Shown piece after piece: positions 34,839 to 45,578 of a stretch of 64,000 bases of DNA. Where the stretch lies: contig NC_033633.1 of assembly GCF_001540865.1 (NCBI RefSeq), positions 124,001 through 188,000 of the forward strand, in the 5' to 3' direction. The DNA comes from Ananas comosus (taxonomy: Eukaryota > Streptophyta > Magnoliopsida > Poales > Bromeliaceae). Below the pieces are notes generated by a model. The model had not been told where the DNA came from. It saw only the letters and a program-made list of their open reading frames with translations, and did not search any database. A program made the translations under genes and the position numbers. Every line of letters begins with the position of its first letter. The stretch's first letter is position 1.

Positions 34839-34847
34839 TTTATATAG
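34839..34847 (-). promoter_or_regulatory. TATA box of the acyltransferase gene
   Basis: The minus strand reads cctatataaacc, a near-ideal plant TATA element in GC-rich surroundings, about 230 bp upstream of ATG 34608. It implies a leader of roughly 200 nt that contains the microsatellites. Confidence 0.65.
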
Positions 34848-35550
34848 GGGGAGGGGCGGGGAGAGATGCATGCATTTGGGGCCTCGGGGGTTGGCCACAT
34901 AGTAGTTGCGCGCTTCTGTTCTGTTCTGTTCTGTTGGTGGCAATTTTATTTTTTTAATCCAATTGAGAGGTTCAGGATAGCTGAGTGAAGGAAAAAAAAA
35001 AAAAATACACCAGTTATATTAACGAGACATGCCGTGATGTTTTTCAACTAATTAAATAATTTTTTTTGAATTTATTTATTTTATCATGATTAGAAAAAAA
35101 TTATTTTTATTATAATTTTTTTAAAAAAAAATATGAATAATTTGTTATCAATAATATGGTACAAATGTGATACAATAGACGCCTCACAAGATATCTTAAT
35201 CTCAATTCATTCGAGGCCCTATTTTAGAAGAAATTTAGTATTCAGTTTTGGCGTTAGGACTACCCTGCTGAAGTAAGCGGGAAGGGTTAACATACCACCG
35301 CAATGCACAATGGAAGAAGCATTGGAAGCAAGCATTGGAAGCGTGAGTAAGGGTGTCACGTGGCATGCCCAGAACGAAACTTGGCTGAGACGGCGCTCCA
35401 ACCCTCGGATAGCAGTTGAATCCGCATCTCAGCGCAGCGCACGAATCTTGATGCACGGCATCAGGATCATATAGTAGCTGGGGAGATCGGTGCCTACAAA
35501 AATCACTTTTGTACTACAAAATATTATTTTTAAAAAAATTAAAAATGAAG

Positions 35551-35651
35551 TTCGAATCCTAGTTGATCAATATTTCTAGTTAAGTTTATTTCTAAATAAA
35601 ATAAACGAAGCAAGTAGCGTGCTATCTATTTCTCAAAAAAAAAAAAAATAA
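35551..35651 (+). mobile_element. tRNA-derived SINE, copy E (5'-truncated at the B-box)
   Basis: Starts at gttcgaatcctagttgat (B-box), runs through ctagttaagtttatttct and aacgaagcaagtagcgtg to a poly(A) tail. Lacks the A-box, consistent with incomplete reverse transcription. Confidence 0.7.
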
Positions 35652-36270
35652 ATAAATAAAACGGTTATTATTTTTTATAGTACAAAAATACGGTCACAAA
35701 CGCTACTGAAAAATTTTCCCAAAAGCTACGTTACGGTAAGGGTTACAACCATAATTTTATTAGTCATCGTATTATCAAATTATGCTCAAACCAAATTGAA
35801 ACTTTACATCACGTATGTGGAAATAAATTACTTTTGCTACTAGATTTTTCAATACATATGGGGATGATTGCAAAACACATATAAAAACAAAAGGAAAAAA
35901 TATATAAAAAAGTATCAGTAAAATACATATAAATTACTGTATGATGAAAATGATCTTTTAAAGATATCATTATAGAACAATTAATAACAGACCTTGCTAA
36001 ACCAACCAAAGTATTTAAGTACAGTTAGGAAGATTCCATATGAAACCAGTCCTAGATTGTCTGCGATTAGAAGGTCTAAGCCTAACAGAGACAAATTCAA
36101 GGTCGAAAGTACCATGAATCATAATTTTGTTTTTAAACTTTTATTTTCTTTTAGAGAAAAGTAATAAGCTATTCGCTTCTCTCAACTGAAATGGGAGACT
36201 AGTGTCTCATTTATCCAAATCTCATGCTTTATCACATAAAAACTTAGAAATCATAAGAGTGTATTAATTT

Positions 36271-36420
36271 TTTTGAGAGAAAGGTAGTATATTATCCGTT
36301 TCATTTTTTCAGAATAAAACTTAGCGAAAAATGTGAATCAATTAGAATTTAAATTTCAAATATCGGATATAAATTATTAAATTTTTTTTATCACTTGCGG
36401 TAGAGACAGTCGGTCGCAAG
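36271..36420 (-). mobile_element. tRNA-derived SINE, copy F (diverged)
   Basis: The T-rich tail and gagagaaaggtagtatat are at the left, the body gtgaatcaattagaatt in the middle, and the A-box side cttgcggtagagacagtcgg at the right. Many substitutions, so an old copy. Confidence 0.65.
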
Positions 36421-37740
36421 AATGTATTGTTCTAAGAAGAGTTTTTGTATTTTCTATCACATCTTCCTTCTCGTTAGTATTTTTAACCGTGGGTCGTAGC
36501 TTTCAAGCAACTTGAGAAGAAAACATTTCCCGATAGAAAGAAAAGACCGAGTAAAAAACAACCGAGACCTAATTCTGGCTCTACTTCAAGCAGTATTGTA
36601 CAACACGTACAGTTGTTGCTCTTGTTGTTACCTCTGAGGAAGTACTTTGCCTAATTACCAATAGCGAAAAGAGAAAAAGCTTTTGAGTCCCCACTAAGAT
36701 ATAGCCTATAATACTATTGATAATATTAGCACTATATATATATAAAATTTAGAATTTAATAAGAATATTTAAAATAGTATTTAGGATTTACTTATAATAA
36801 TATTTACAATTCAATGATAATATATCAACTCATCAATAGTACTGTAGAATACCTTATAAGGACCTGTCAGCTATAATAGCACTATAACAAAAAATAATAA
36901 TAATACTTTCGTACTATGAATGTGACTTTTAGAATATATCTGATACACATGCGAATATATCAGTTGGTATGTATTTCATATAAATGTTAGTGCATTAACA
37001 ATATTTTAAAAAATATTTATAAATATATCTCTAAACAGTGATGCTTGACGCGCTTGACGAAAAAATTATCCAGTCCATGATTAGTTGGCAGGTTCGGAAA
37101 CCGGTAAAGCGGGATTTTATAAATCCAACAGAGTTCTCCTCATCGAATAAAAAATAAAATGCACGATAATAGCGAACACAAGTGGGGGAGAAAGAAGCCA
37201 GGAGAGCACCTAGGTAATCAATTAAGCGACGGGGTCAATGGATGCCTGAGGCCGAGGAGGACGCATATAAAATTTAGAAGTGACATGAGGAGGTGGTGGT
37301 GGTGGTGGTGGTGGTGGTGGTCTGAACTTAGGCGGTTTTGGTCATGCACCAGTGCGGACCCTTACCACGTAAGATTTGGAAGTGGGGAAAGTGGAAGGTC
37401 CGTGGTGCCAGCCATGATTCACGTGTCGGACCGACGTATTGCCAAGTCGCAAGCATTGGGTGGTTATAATAAATTGCAAAATCTTCTTTTTAACTTTCCA
37501 ATCTGTTCGATAGAATCCGAACCCCACACAAAAATAAAAAGTTATAGATCAGATTTTTTTAGAAAAAGAAGAAGAAGAAGAAGTTGGATCAGATATGTCT
37601 TACTCAGATGTCGCTTGATTTGAACATCCGAGCCCCACACATGCATTCAAAGGTTGGATAAGCACTTCATCTAAACTTCAAAGCAGCTTGAATGATAACT
37701 GAAAGTGAAAACAAAAAAAAACTTCAATGCAGCTTAACTG

Positions 37741-37915
37741 ATTTTTATTTTTTATTTTTTGAGAGAAAAAGGTAGCATCCTAATCACATTCGCATATATA
37801 TTTTTTTTAAAAAAAAAAAATTAGCTGAAAATGTGAAGCAACTAGGTTTTGAACTTGAGATCTCGGGTACCAATCACTAAATCATTTACCACTTGCACTA
37901 AGAATAATCAATAAG
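37741..37915 (-). mobile_element. tRNA-derived SINE, copy G (diverged, internal A-run)
   Basis: Tail side gagagaaaaaggtagcat at the left. Body gctgaaaatgtgaagcaact, with the B-box decayed to aggttttgaacttg. The A-box side caccacttgcactaag type is at the right. A T/A homopolymer expansion near 37800-37820 interrupts the middle. Confidence 0.6.
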
Positions 37916-37977
37916 TTTGATTGATATCTGAAAGTAAAAAAAAATATGATTCCAAGTGAGATGCATATGATATATAT

Positions 37978-38196
37978 GAGTCTGGTTACTATACTATCGA
38001 TAGTACCAAGCGCTTTGTGCTATCGAATTTTCCACCGTAAAATCTATCATTTTAACTATTTCTATCCGTTACATCATACTATTCAACTAACTACCCATTC
38101 AAACCTAGAGAACCACGATTATCCTAATCACACATCCCTTCATCCAAAGGCTGAGAACCTAATAGCACAAAGCATTTGATATTAATATAGTAACCT
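37978..38196. mobile_element. MITE, family B, copy 4 (inverted relative to copies 1-3)
   Basis: Begins gagtctggttactatactat and ends gcacaaagcatttgat..atatagtaacc. Read on the minus strand it matches the family B core: ggatgaagggatgtgtgatt, gtagttagttgaatagtatg, and the terminal tagtaaccagactc. The ends form imperfect inverted repeats, and TA runs flank both sides. Confidence 0.6.
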
Positions 38197-38199
38197 ATT

Positions 38200-38202
38200 T
38201 TG

Positions 38203-38250
<48 letters not shown>

Positions 38251-38251
38251 C
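38200..38251. repeat. (TA)n followed by (GA)n microsatellite
   Basis: A compound TA then GA dinucleotide run joins the family B MITE copy to the next MITE-like segment. Confidence 0.85.
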
Positions 38252-38254
38252 TAC

Positions 38255-38820
38255 TATACTATTGGAAGTACAGATGATCTACTTCTTTCGACTTTTTAGT
38301 CCTTAGATCAACTCTTTTAATCATTTCTAACCTTTGAATTAATATTATTATTCTGTGGAGACCACTCAATCCTAAGAGTACTACTCAATCCTAGAAGAGA
38401 TATATATAAAATGGCTATTCGACTCTTACGAGTTTAGACCCATTTGTACTCATAAGTTTTCGACCATTGGATGGAAGGATGTGCGGTTGGGATGATAGTG
38501 ACATTCAATTAAGATGATAGTGATTCTCTAAAATTGAGTAAGTGGTTGATTGAATAATATAATTTAACGAATAAAAATGATAAAAAATAGATCTAACATT
38601 CGAAAATTTATACTGTCCGTCCCTAGAGCAAATGGCAAAGGGCTTGGTGGCTGGTACCTGAGACCCAAGTTCGAATTTTAGTTGATTCACATTTCTAACT
38701 AAGTTTATTTCTTAATGAAATAAAACGAAGCGGGTAGCGTGTTATCTATCTTTCTCAAAAAAAAAAAGTTTGAAAATTTATAAGCGTAAAGAAATCTATA
38801 CTTTTATTGCGGAACTCTGT
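38255..38820. mobile_element. MITE-like DNA with family B, copy 5, interrupted by a SINE
   Basis: The 38412-38612 part carries the family B core (ccattggatggaaggatgtg, gtggttgattgaataatata, tagatctaacattcg). It is split by SINE copy H and resumes at about 38783 with agcgtaaag. The preceding 38255-38400 part resembles 7070-7190. Confidence 0.45.
38613..38768 (+). mobile_element. tRNA-derived SINE, copy H (full length)
   Basis: Full family structure on the plus strand: ctgtccgtccctagagcaaatggcaaagg (A-box side, given in two overlapping parts in the family), B-box aagttcgaattttag, the body cacatttctaactaagttta, then aacgaagcgggtagcgtg and a poly(A) tail. Near-identical 14-bp flanks (ttcgaaaatttata at 38599-38612 and tttgaaaatttata at 38769-38782) are its target-site duplication. 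Confidence 0.82.
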
Positions 38821-40061
38821 ACACATGATCTCAACATGTGGATTCCCCACAACTGTTTGTTTTGCGAGGAAGTCAGTGCATGAATTCGGATATTATGCGA
38901 AGATAAGGTGGTTCATTTTTTGTTTGTTTCGCACGGGACTCACCAAATTGGGCGGAAATGAGTTTGACATTTTTGACTTATTCCTACCCAATTGGAAGTT
39001 TCGACTTGCATATATCGACGAGTGCATGAATGTTGTGGGTCGAAGTAACAAAACCCAAGTTTGCCAAACACGTCCTTCCCGTAGATTTAGCCTAAAATAT
39101 TATATAATAATGTCACAGCCTAGCCTATAGTTTGAAGATTTTTGTTTCAAATAATTGTATAAAATTTTCTAATTAGATAAATAATTCTACAATTTATTTT
39201 TGACAAACTAATCCTTCTTTTATTATATAGAAGTTAAGGTGTAATCTACGACTAAAGACAATGAATTATTCACCGTCTTCATGAAAACTGTAAATGATTC
39301 GCTATCTTTTAAATTTTTTACAAAAATAATTAATCATTCACAGTCTTTTTTTAGAAAACCTTTTTTTATATTTCTCAGATATAATCCTAACGACCACATA
39401 AAATTTTCAACAAATCACATACAATCTTAACAACTTAAAAAATCTTAATAATCTACCCATACAATTCTAACAATTAAACAAAAATTTTAATAATCCACAT
39501 ATAATTCTAGTAACCACACTTTATTCTATTTCATATATATATAATCCTAGAAACCGTATAAAAGTTATAACAAATCACATATTATTTTAACAAAATAAAA
39601 AATCTTAATAAATAATTTTCAAAAAAGCGGTGAATGATTCACACTTTAGTAGGAACTTCTTTTTAAAGACAGTAAACAATTAACGGTCTTTTTTTTAAAA
39701 ATTCACCCTCACGCTGACTTGGTAAAAGGAGAATTATTTAGTCAAATATTTTTTTACTAGGATAATTTAGCCAATTGTAATATTTGTTAGGATTATTTGG
39801 AAAAAAAGTCTTTAATTTGAAGATGACAGCAAATCGGTTAGACATGTAAAAATTAGGACGCTATAGCTGGGCTCAAGTATTTCGGGTAAATGTTGTTTAT
39901 GTTAGAAGGTTTGCTGAAGCTTAATGAATGATTTATACCACCCTTAGCTTATTCATCTCCTTTTTTTCTTTGTTTACTAAATTTCTGGATTGCATGCTTT
40001 TTTTTATTTTTTTTTATTTTTGAGGGAGAAGTAGTATATTATTGTCTACTCCCCTTTTTTT
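38821..40061. other. AT-rich intergenic, no gene recognised
   Basis: The 39.2-39.7 kb part repeats short phrases (such as taataatc, accg/accac..aaattttc and cattcacagtctttttt) at irregular spacing, suggesting decayed repeats. A SINE-tail fragment (ttgagggagaagtagtatat) lies at about 40018-40040. Confidence 0.4.
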
Positions 40062-40215
40062 CCTTTTTTTTTTTGAGAGATAGATAGCACGCTATTCGTT
40101 TCGTTTATTTCATTTAAAAATAAACTTAGTTAGAAATGTGAATCAACTAGGATTCGAACTTGGGTCTCGAATATCAACCACCAAGTCATTTGTCACTTGC
40201 TCTAAGGACGATCGG
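40062..40215 (-). mobile_element. tRNA-derived SINE, copy I (full length)
   Basis: T-tail then gagagatagatagcacgct at the left, B-box complement aggattcgaacttg in the middle, A-box side cacttgctctaaggacg and end atcggt at the right. Flanks tctactcccctt and tctgcttccctt may be an imperfect target-site duplication. Confidence 0.8.
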
Positions 40216-40506
40216 TTCTGCTTCCCTTATTAAAAACGTAAACCGGGTACATAAAATGAACAACAGCAATACCTCAGTGAGAAACAGCCAACACGACAAA
40301 AGCGAAAAGGAAAAACTATGGAAAAAAAAGGAAGGAAAAAGAGAAGGGCAAAAAGCAGCAAAAGAAGAAAAGAGATGCTCATCTTCGGAGCAAATTCTAA
40401 GAACAGAAGCTATTTTCTGTCTCATCAAATCAGAAAAGTTCAGCAAGGATAATTACGATCAGAAATATTACAGCACCTTAAAAGGTTGAGTATCCAATTC
40501 GTCCTT

Positions 40507-41425
40507 TGATCGGGTCTCTTTTGGTTCGAAAATAAGGTATTTTAGACTATCTCTGAAATATGTATAACTCTTAGAATAAATAAAAATAAAATTAGTTTTG
40601 CATTTGGATGAAAACTGAATTTTTTTTTGGGAATAAACAAAATAGCGTTTCGGTGGTTAGATTGGAATAGTAAGGATAAGAATAAATAGATTTTTTAATA
40701 TAATAATATTTTATCTAATTAATTAATAGAAAATATTAATTAAATAATAGTTCAACTTACTTAATTTGCTAATTAATCATGAATATTGAATGTTAATTAA
40801 TAAATTAATTAGTGATTAATAATTTAATTAATCACAAGTAATTTAATAAATTAATAAATAAATAAGTTAATAACAGTTAGATAATTAAATTAGTCAAAAT
40901 ATTAATTAATAAATTAATCAATATAAATATTGGTTATTTAATAAATAAATAATTATTTAATTAGCAAATTAATAATTAATTAATCAATATAAATTGGTTA
41001 TGTCAAATAATTAATTAATCAATATAAATTAGTACACTAACTAATAAATAATTAATTGTTTAATTAGCAAATTAATTAAAATGATGATGATAAATTAATT
41101 ACTCAAATAGCTAATTAAATATTTATTAGAGTAATAAATTAAGTAGCATAATTAATAATTTTATAATAAAAATAATATATTATAATATGTAACATATTAT
41201 GTCTATATAATTTAGTTTTAAAATCTTAATAAAACTTGAACTTAAACCTTGAAATAACATTATTTCACCAAAATGGCGGAATAGTAATTTCAAGCTATCC
41301 CGAGATAGCCTGGAATAGCAAATGTTTGACTAGAATAAAATATTTTAGTCCAAAACATCACGTGTGGTGGATAGCGGGAATAACTTTCGTTATTCCTACT
41401 TTACTCTGAACCAAACGGGCCCCAA
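40507..41425. mobile_element. AT-rich TIR element (hAT- or Harbinger-like ends), non-autonomous
   Basis: The left end gggtctcttttggttcgaa pairs with the right end ctgaaccaaacgggcccc, and inner blocks are also inverted (aataaggtattttag left, and aaaatattttagtcc right). The interior at 40690-41170 is almost entirely attaatta/aataaatt-type sequence. There is no coding capacity. Confidence 0.5.
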
Positions 41426-41564
41426 GAGAATAACAGCATCATCAGTCGAAGACAGCAATTTTGAAAGGGAACAGAAACGTTTTCGAGAGGAGAAGGAGCG
41501 GAACCTTATTCTTTTTTTAAGTTCGGCTTGTCATATAGGGCCTTCATTCATTATCAGAACAGGA

Positions 41565-41724
41565 TTTTTTTTTTTTTTTGAGAGAGAAAGGTAACATGCT
41601 ATCCGCTTTATTTATTTCATTTAGAAATAAACTTAGCTGGAAAATGTGAATCAACTAGGATTCGAACTTGAGTCTCGGATACCAACCACCAAGCTCTTTT
41701 GCCACTTGCGCTAGGAACGGTCGG
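41565..41724 (-). mobile_element. tRNA-derived SINE, copy J (full length, exact target-site duplication)
   Basis: T-tail, gagagagaaaggtaacatgc, the body, B-box complement aggattcgaacttg, A-box complement gccacttgcgctagg, end aacggtcgg. Exact 13-bp flanks tatcagaacagga lie at 41552-41564 and 41725-41737. It is the best-preserved copy here. Confidence 0.88.
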
Positions 41725-41737
41725 TATCAGAACAGGA

Positions 41738-42334
41738 TTTCTAGTAGTGGTATATATACCATCAAGTGTTTTAAAAAATCAGAACTGAATGTGTTACAAG
41801 TTCACAATTTGATCAGCTCAATAAATAGTTTATTGATCTGGCCAACTCAACCGAAATGTTACTAGATAGGATCGAATATTGGTTCATGGGACCAGACTTG
41901 TTCAACCTGCTGTTCATACATCTGCCTTTAACTTTCTCATATTGCCATATTATTATGCAATTAAATTTTGTAAAATTCCACGGACGGAAAAATAGTAAAC
42001 TAATTATCCATCCCCATTGATCTACTTTAAGTTCCTTCACGTACGTACTATGTTAGTTGCTCCTTGCACTGTTTTTGGGTCCACATGCACAGTACAAGCC
42101 CTGAGGTCAAGTTCAGCACACAAAATAAGCACCAGCAACTCCAAAAGCACTTGAGGATTAGCTGTTTCCAGTTACGTATGGTTCATGAATCATGAAACAG
42201 TATCCCATCCCAAACATAAGCATCCCGCTAATGGTGCCGGCCATGATTCCTCTGTTGAAGCATTACCTATTAATCCATTTGAAAATGTTAAGCATTCCCC
42301 AGTTAGCCTATCCGGACCCAGCAATTAATTAATC

Positions 42335-42382
<48 letters not shown>

Positions 42383-43016
42383 TGTTTGGATATTCTAGAA
42401 ATATATATTCTAATAGAGGAGGAATAGGATGAGCTGTAGTTGAATCAGTGAATCCGCCTCGGTACAATGCTCAGGATTGCGGTAATGGGTAAACGCGCCG
42501 CCCTTCCAACCAAATTGGCTTTGATTAGTTACTAGTGAGGGATTAATTAATTAATATCATTGCACTCATGAGATCTGAGTTGATCCTTTTGTCTCAGGTT
42601 CTGTTCTGCTCTGCTCTCTCTTGCATATTTTTTTTCTAGTATTGTATTGAATTTGACTACTATATATGTGTATTATTGTATTACTTCTTCCTTCTTCCTG
42701 AGGCAAGAGCTTTTTCTCCCACAACTGTGTAAGAGGGTGGGTCGGTTGAATAAGATACTCCGGGCCCATCATTTTTAGTGATAAGATATTCCAACAGGGG
42801 ATGGTTATGGTGATTTCTGTTGGAGTTATGAAATGAGAACCTGATTATTGCTCTCCTAAAAAATGTTAAAGAAATGGGAAGTGGCCTGTATTTAGGCGCT
42901 TCGTGCGCCTCTCTCTCTTCTGGACCCATTTGCCGACCCCTGAGCTGGATCAAATTGGGACGGTGATGAAAAGGGTTGTTTGCCATCTTGCTTAGTTACT
43001 TAATTCTCAATCCTTA
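41738..43016. other. Intergenic, with a long (TA)n
   Basis: A (TA)n of about 42 bp lies at 42340-42381. A minus-strand frame at 42681-42986 (MANNPFHHRPN..., 101 codons) begins with ATG but has no domain I recognise. I do not annotate it as a gene. Confidence 0.45.
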
Positions 43017-43327
43017 CGGCCCTATTTGGATACTTGAATATATTATTCCGAATATATCTTTGATTTATTCAAGAAGTTATAGTATTTGATTAATGAGAAA
43101 TATAATTAAACACCTAGAACGGAATAATATATTTCACTTCCTAGTGAATTTTTCGTAATAAAATAAATTATCTTATAGGTGAAGTATACTATCCTATGAA
43201 ACTAAGGACTACAAACCTTTCAAGGAAAAAACTCAAACTTTTCGTCTCCAACCACACGAAAAAAAATAAACTGCATGTTAAATAAGTTATTTAGAAAATA
43301 ACTTGTTACGACATCCAAACAGAGCCT
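43017..43327. mobile_element. Tourist-like MITE
   Basis: About 310 bp. Left end ggccctatttggatacttg pairs with right end gacatccaaacagagcc. TTA/TAA flanks (ccTTAcggcc and gagccTAAg) match the PIF/Harbinger target. The interior is AT-rich with no ORF. Confidence 0.6.
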
Positions 43328-45173
43328 AAGTCTTCTCAATCTTAAACCTAAAGATATTGTTTAATTAATTCATCAATTATGCAGGGTTTTGGTCCTTAAT
43401 GTTAAGTTCAGCCCCACATGAAACGGATGAGGGGAGAGAGGCATAGCCACAAAAGATATTTTGATAACTTTCGGAATCCGCCACAACTTACACGGGAATG
43501 GTAGTGTGCATAGCATTATTCCTATCATGTAGATATTTATAGAAATCATAGGATGGTGGCCAATCACTTTCAGCACAAATGCTACTCTCATCTATTTCAA
43601 GAAGTATGCGTAACACAATTTCAGAAGTTATCCTTAACCATACCTTGTTCTCTATAGATGACTCCCCAGCTAACTCTCTACTACTTTCTACATCTGTGAA
43701 CAACCAAATTACCAAACACCCGAAATGCTGGCATTCTATAGACTACTGCTGATGTGTTGACCTAATTGAAGTGGAGAATTCTGATTAGTTTCTGCTGGTA
43801 AGTCCAAACATACAGACTTACTAAAATTTCAATAACCCATAGAAAATCCTGTGTATGGAACCTAATTACTCAAAGAGCAATGCTATCTCTGCATACAAAA
43901 GTGGGAGAAATCTTACACCCTATATAAGACCTATTTTTTAACACTAGTCTTACCATACTATTAGTTTTTTAATCCTAAAATCTAAAAAAACTGTCTAAAC
44001 ATTTAGATGAGCAAAATATAAAATCTATGGTCAACTTTTGAGCTCACAAATTACATTTCTCTTACTCTGTGTGAGTTTAGATTGGCCGAATGTAAGATTT
44101 GCACTACTTTTAAATGTACAAGTAACATTTCTCTTATTCAAAACATACTCTGCGAAAATCTGGAGTGGAGTGCACCTTATGTAGTATAACAGAGTCATAC
44201 TATTATAGATTGGATTCCACCAAGATAAGTCAACTTCCATAATCAGATTCCATATTTTTTGGAGGCACTTCAATCATTTCAATGTTCCACGGGCAATGCT
44301 AGCCCTACAATCCAAATAGAATTACAATCGTACAACCCATCATTCAAGGATCAACTTTTCTTCGTTAATCTTGTCAATTGTTATTTTCTTACTAAAAAAA
44401 AAAAAAAAAACCCAGAAGAGGAGATTTCTTGGATGAGAGCTGTGTAATCACAACAATCTTTTTTGGGTTCTAGACTTAACATTTCGCATATTTCTAGAAT
44501 CTGCCAGAGCCACTAAAAATTAAGCCTCCTTATGCAACCACCCTAACGCTACAAAGTAAGCGGCCTTATGCAACCAACCCAAAAAAGATTAGCAACTCCC
44601 AAACAAAATCAACATTTAATGCTACATTAATAATTTCCTTGGAAATTTGAGTGTCTAGTTTTTTATCTAAAACAATTTTAATTAAAACATAACTAAAAAA
44701 ATCGACTTATTTTTAAAAGATAATAATTAATAATAGAACATAACAAACGAAAATTAAGCAATCGTGTTACACATGAAATGACCAACTTGTAAGGAGCTTT
44801 CATCCCAAGTTACGTATGCAAGAAGCAACAAATTTAATTTGGCATAAGATTTAATGATCATTATAAAAAAAATCAAGCCACGTTTTACATAACACTGAAA
44901 AACAAATTCGTAACTTCCAACAAATAAGCAGAGGCAAATTTGACAGGGACAAGTTGACAAGGAGGCATCTCTCACAACACTCATGTTCTGTATTAATAAA
45001 GAGAAGTCCTAGGGACCTACATGAACTTGGCTAAGATTTACTTTGTTGATCATGAATAGGAACTACATACAGGCATCTGTATATTTTTGTGCTTCGACCA
45101 TTTTTACTGCTCTCAGCTTTTATAGATGCTAATAAAAGTAATCACGTTCAGTAACTTAATTTGTAACTGATCG
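43328..45173. other. Intergenic, no gene recognised
   Basis: AT-rich. Internal similarity exists between about 44030-44060 and 44095-44135 (aatgtaagatttgc, acatttctcttactc/ttattc). Short frames on both strands have no domain. Confidence 0.4.
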
Positions 45174-45322
45174 TACCTAGCGCAGTTGATTAATGACTTA
45201 ATGCTTGATATCCGAGATCTCAAATTCAAAATCTAATTACTTTATATTTTTACTAAGTTCATTTCTAAGAATAATCAACGATGCAAGTAGCTTGCAACTT
45301 TTCTCTATCAAGGAAAAAAAAA
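45174..45322 (+). mobile_element. tRNA-derived SINE, copy K (old)
   Basis: Plus strand: A-box-like cctagcgcagttgattaatg, the decayed B-box aaattcaaaatctaa, actaagttcatttctaag, cgatgcaagtagcttgcaac and a short A-tail after ctctatcaagg. Heavily diverged but in the correct order and spacing. Confidence 0.6.
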
Positions 45323-45510
45323 TTGTAATGTTTAGTGCGTACAAGCATACTTTCTTGAGATGTCACACTCTCAAGGAAAAAAGTGAAAATCAGATAATTT
45401 GTTCTATGGCGATGGATACAAGAAGAGTATTGGTAGGCATGCCCTAGAAAGATTCCTTTAAATGCCACAAGTCAACACTTCTATGTATCAATATATTAAT
45501 GACTCAATTT

Positions 45511-45578
45511 TTTTTTTTTCGAGTAAACAGGGATATACCCTGTTTGTAAAGGATTGAAAAGGTTTACAACAGCAACAA
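45511..45578 (-). mobile_element. Very short 5'-truncated retroposon tail (68 bp)
   Basis: A T-run at its left end is followed by cgagtaaacagggatatacc, with near-identical 13-bp flanks (aatgactcaattt at 45498-45510 and aatgactgaattt at 45579-45591). This is the structure of a dead-on-arrival LINE or SINE insertion on the minus strand. The tail differs from that of the SINE family above, so a second retroposon family is present. Confidence 0.6.

Larger units (their letters stand above)
34860..37977. other. AT-rich intergenic stretch with SINE copies
   Basis: Holds SINE copies at 35551-35651, 36271-36420 and 37741-37915, a SINE-tail fragment at about 36139-36180, and (GGT)n at about 37291-37321. 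Short open frames, including a poly-Trp one over the GGT repeat, are not credible genes. Confidence 0.55.

Noticed and set aside
37159..37623. 154-codon frame with a run of Trp
   Set aside because: The Trp run is a translated GGT microsatellite. Flanking sequence has no protein features.
41565..41724. tRNA-like A and B boxes, considered as a tRNA gene
   Set aside because: The boxes belong to a SINE with poly(A) tail and target-site duplication. No cloverleaf or anticodon arm is formed.
42681..42986. 101-codon minus-strand frame starting MANNPFHHRPN
   Set aside because: It has an ATG but no recognisable family. Length is within chance expectation for 64 kb. Could be revisited if transcripts map here.
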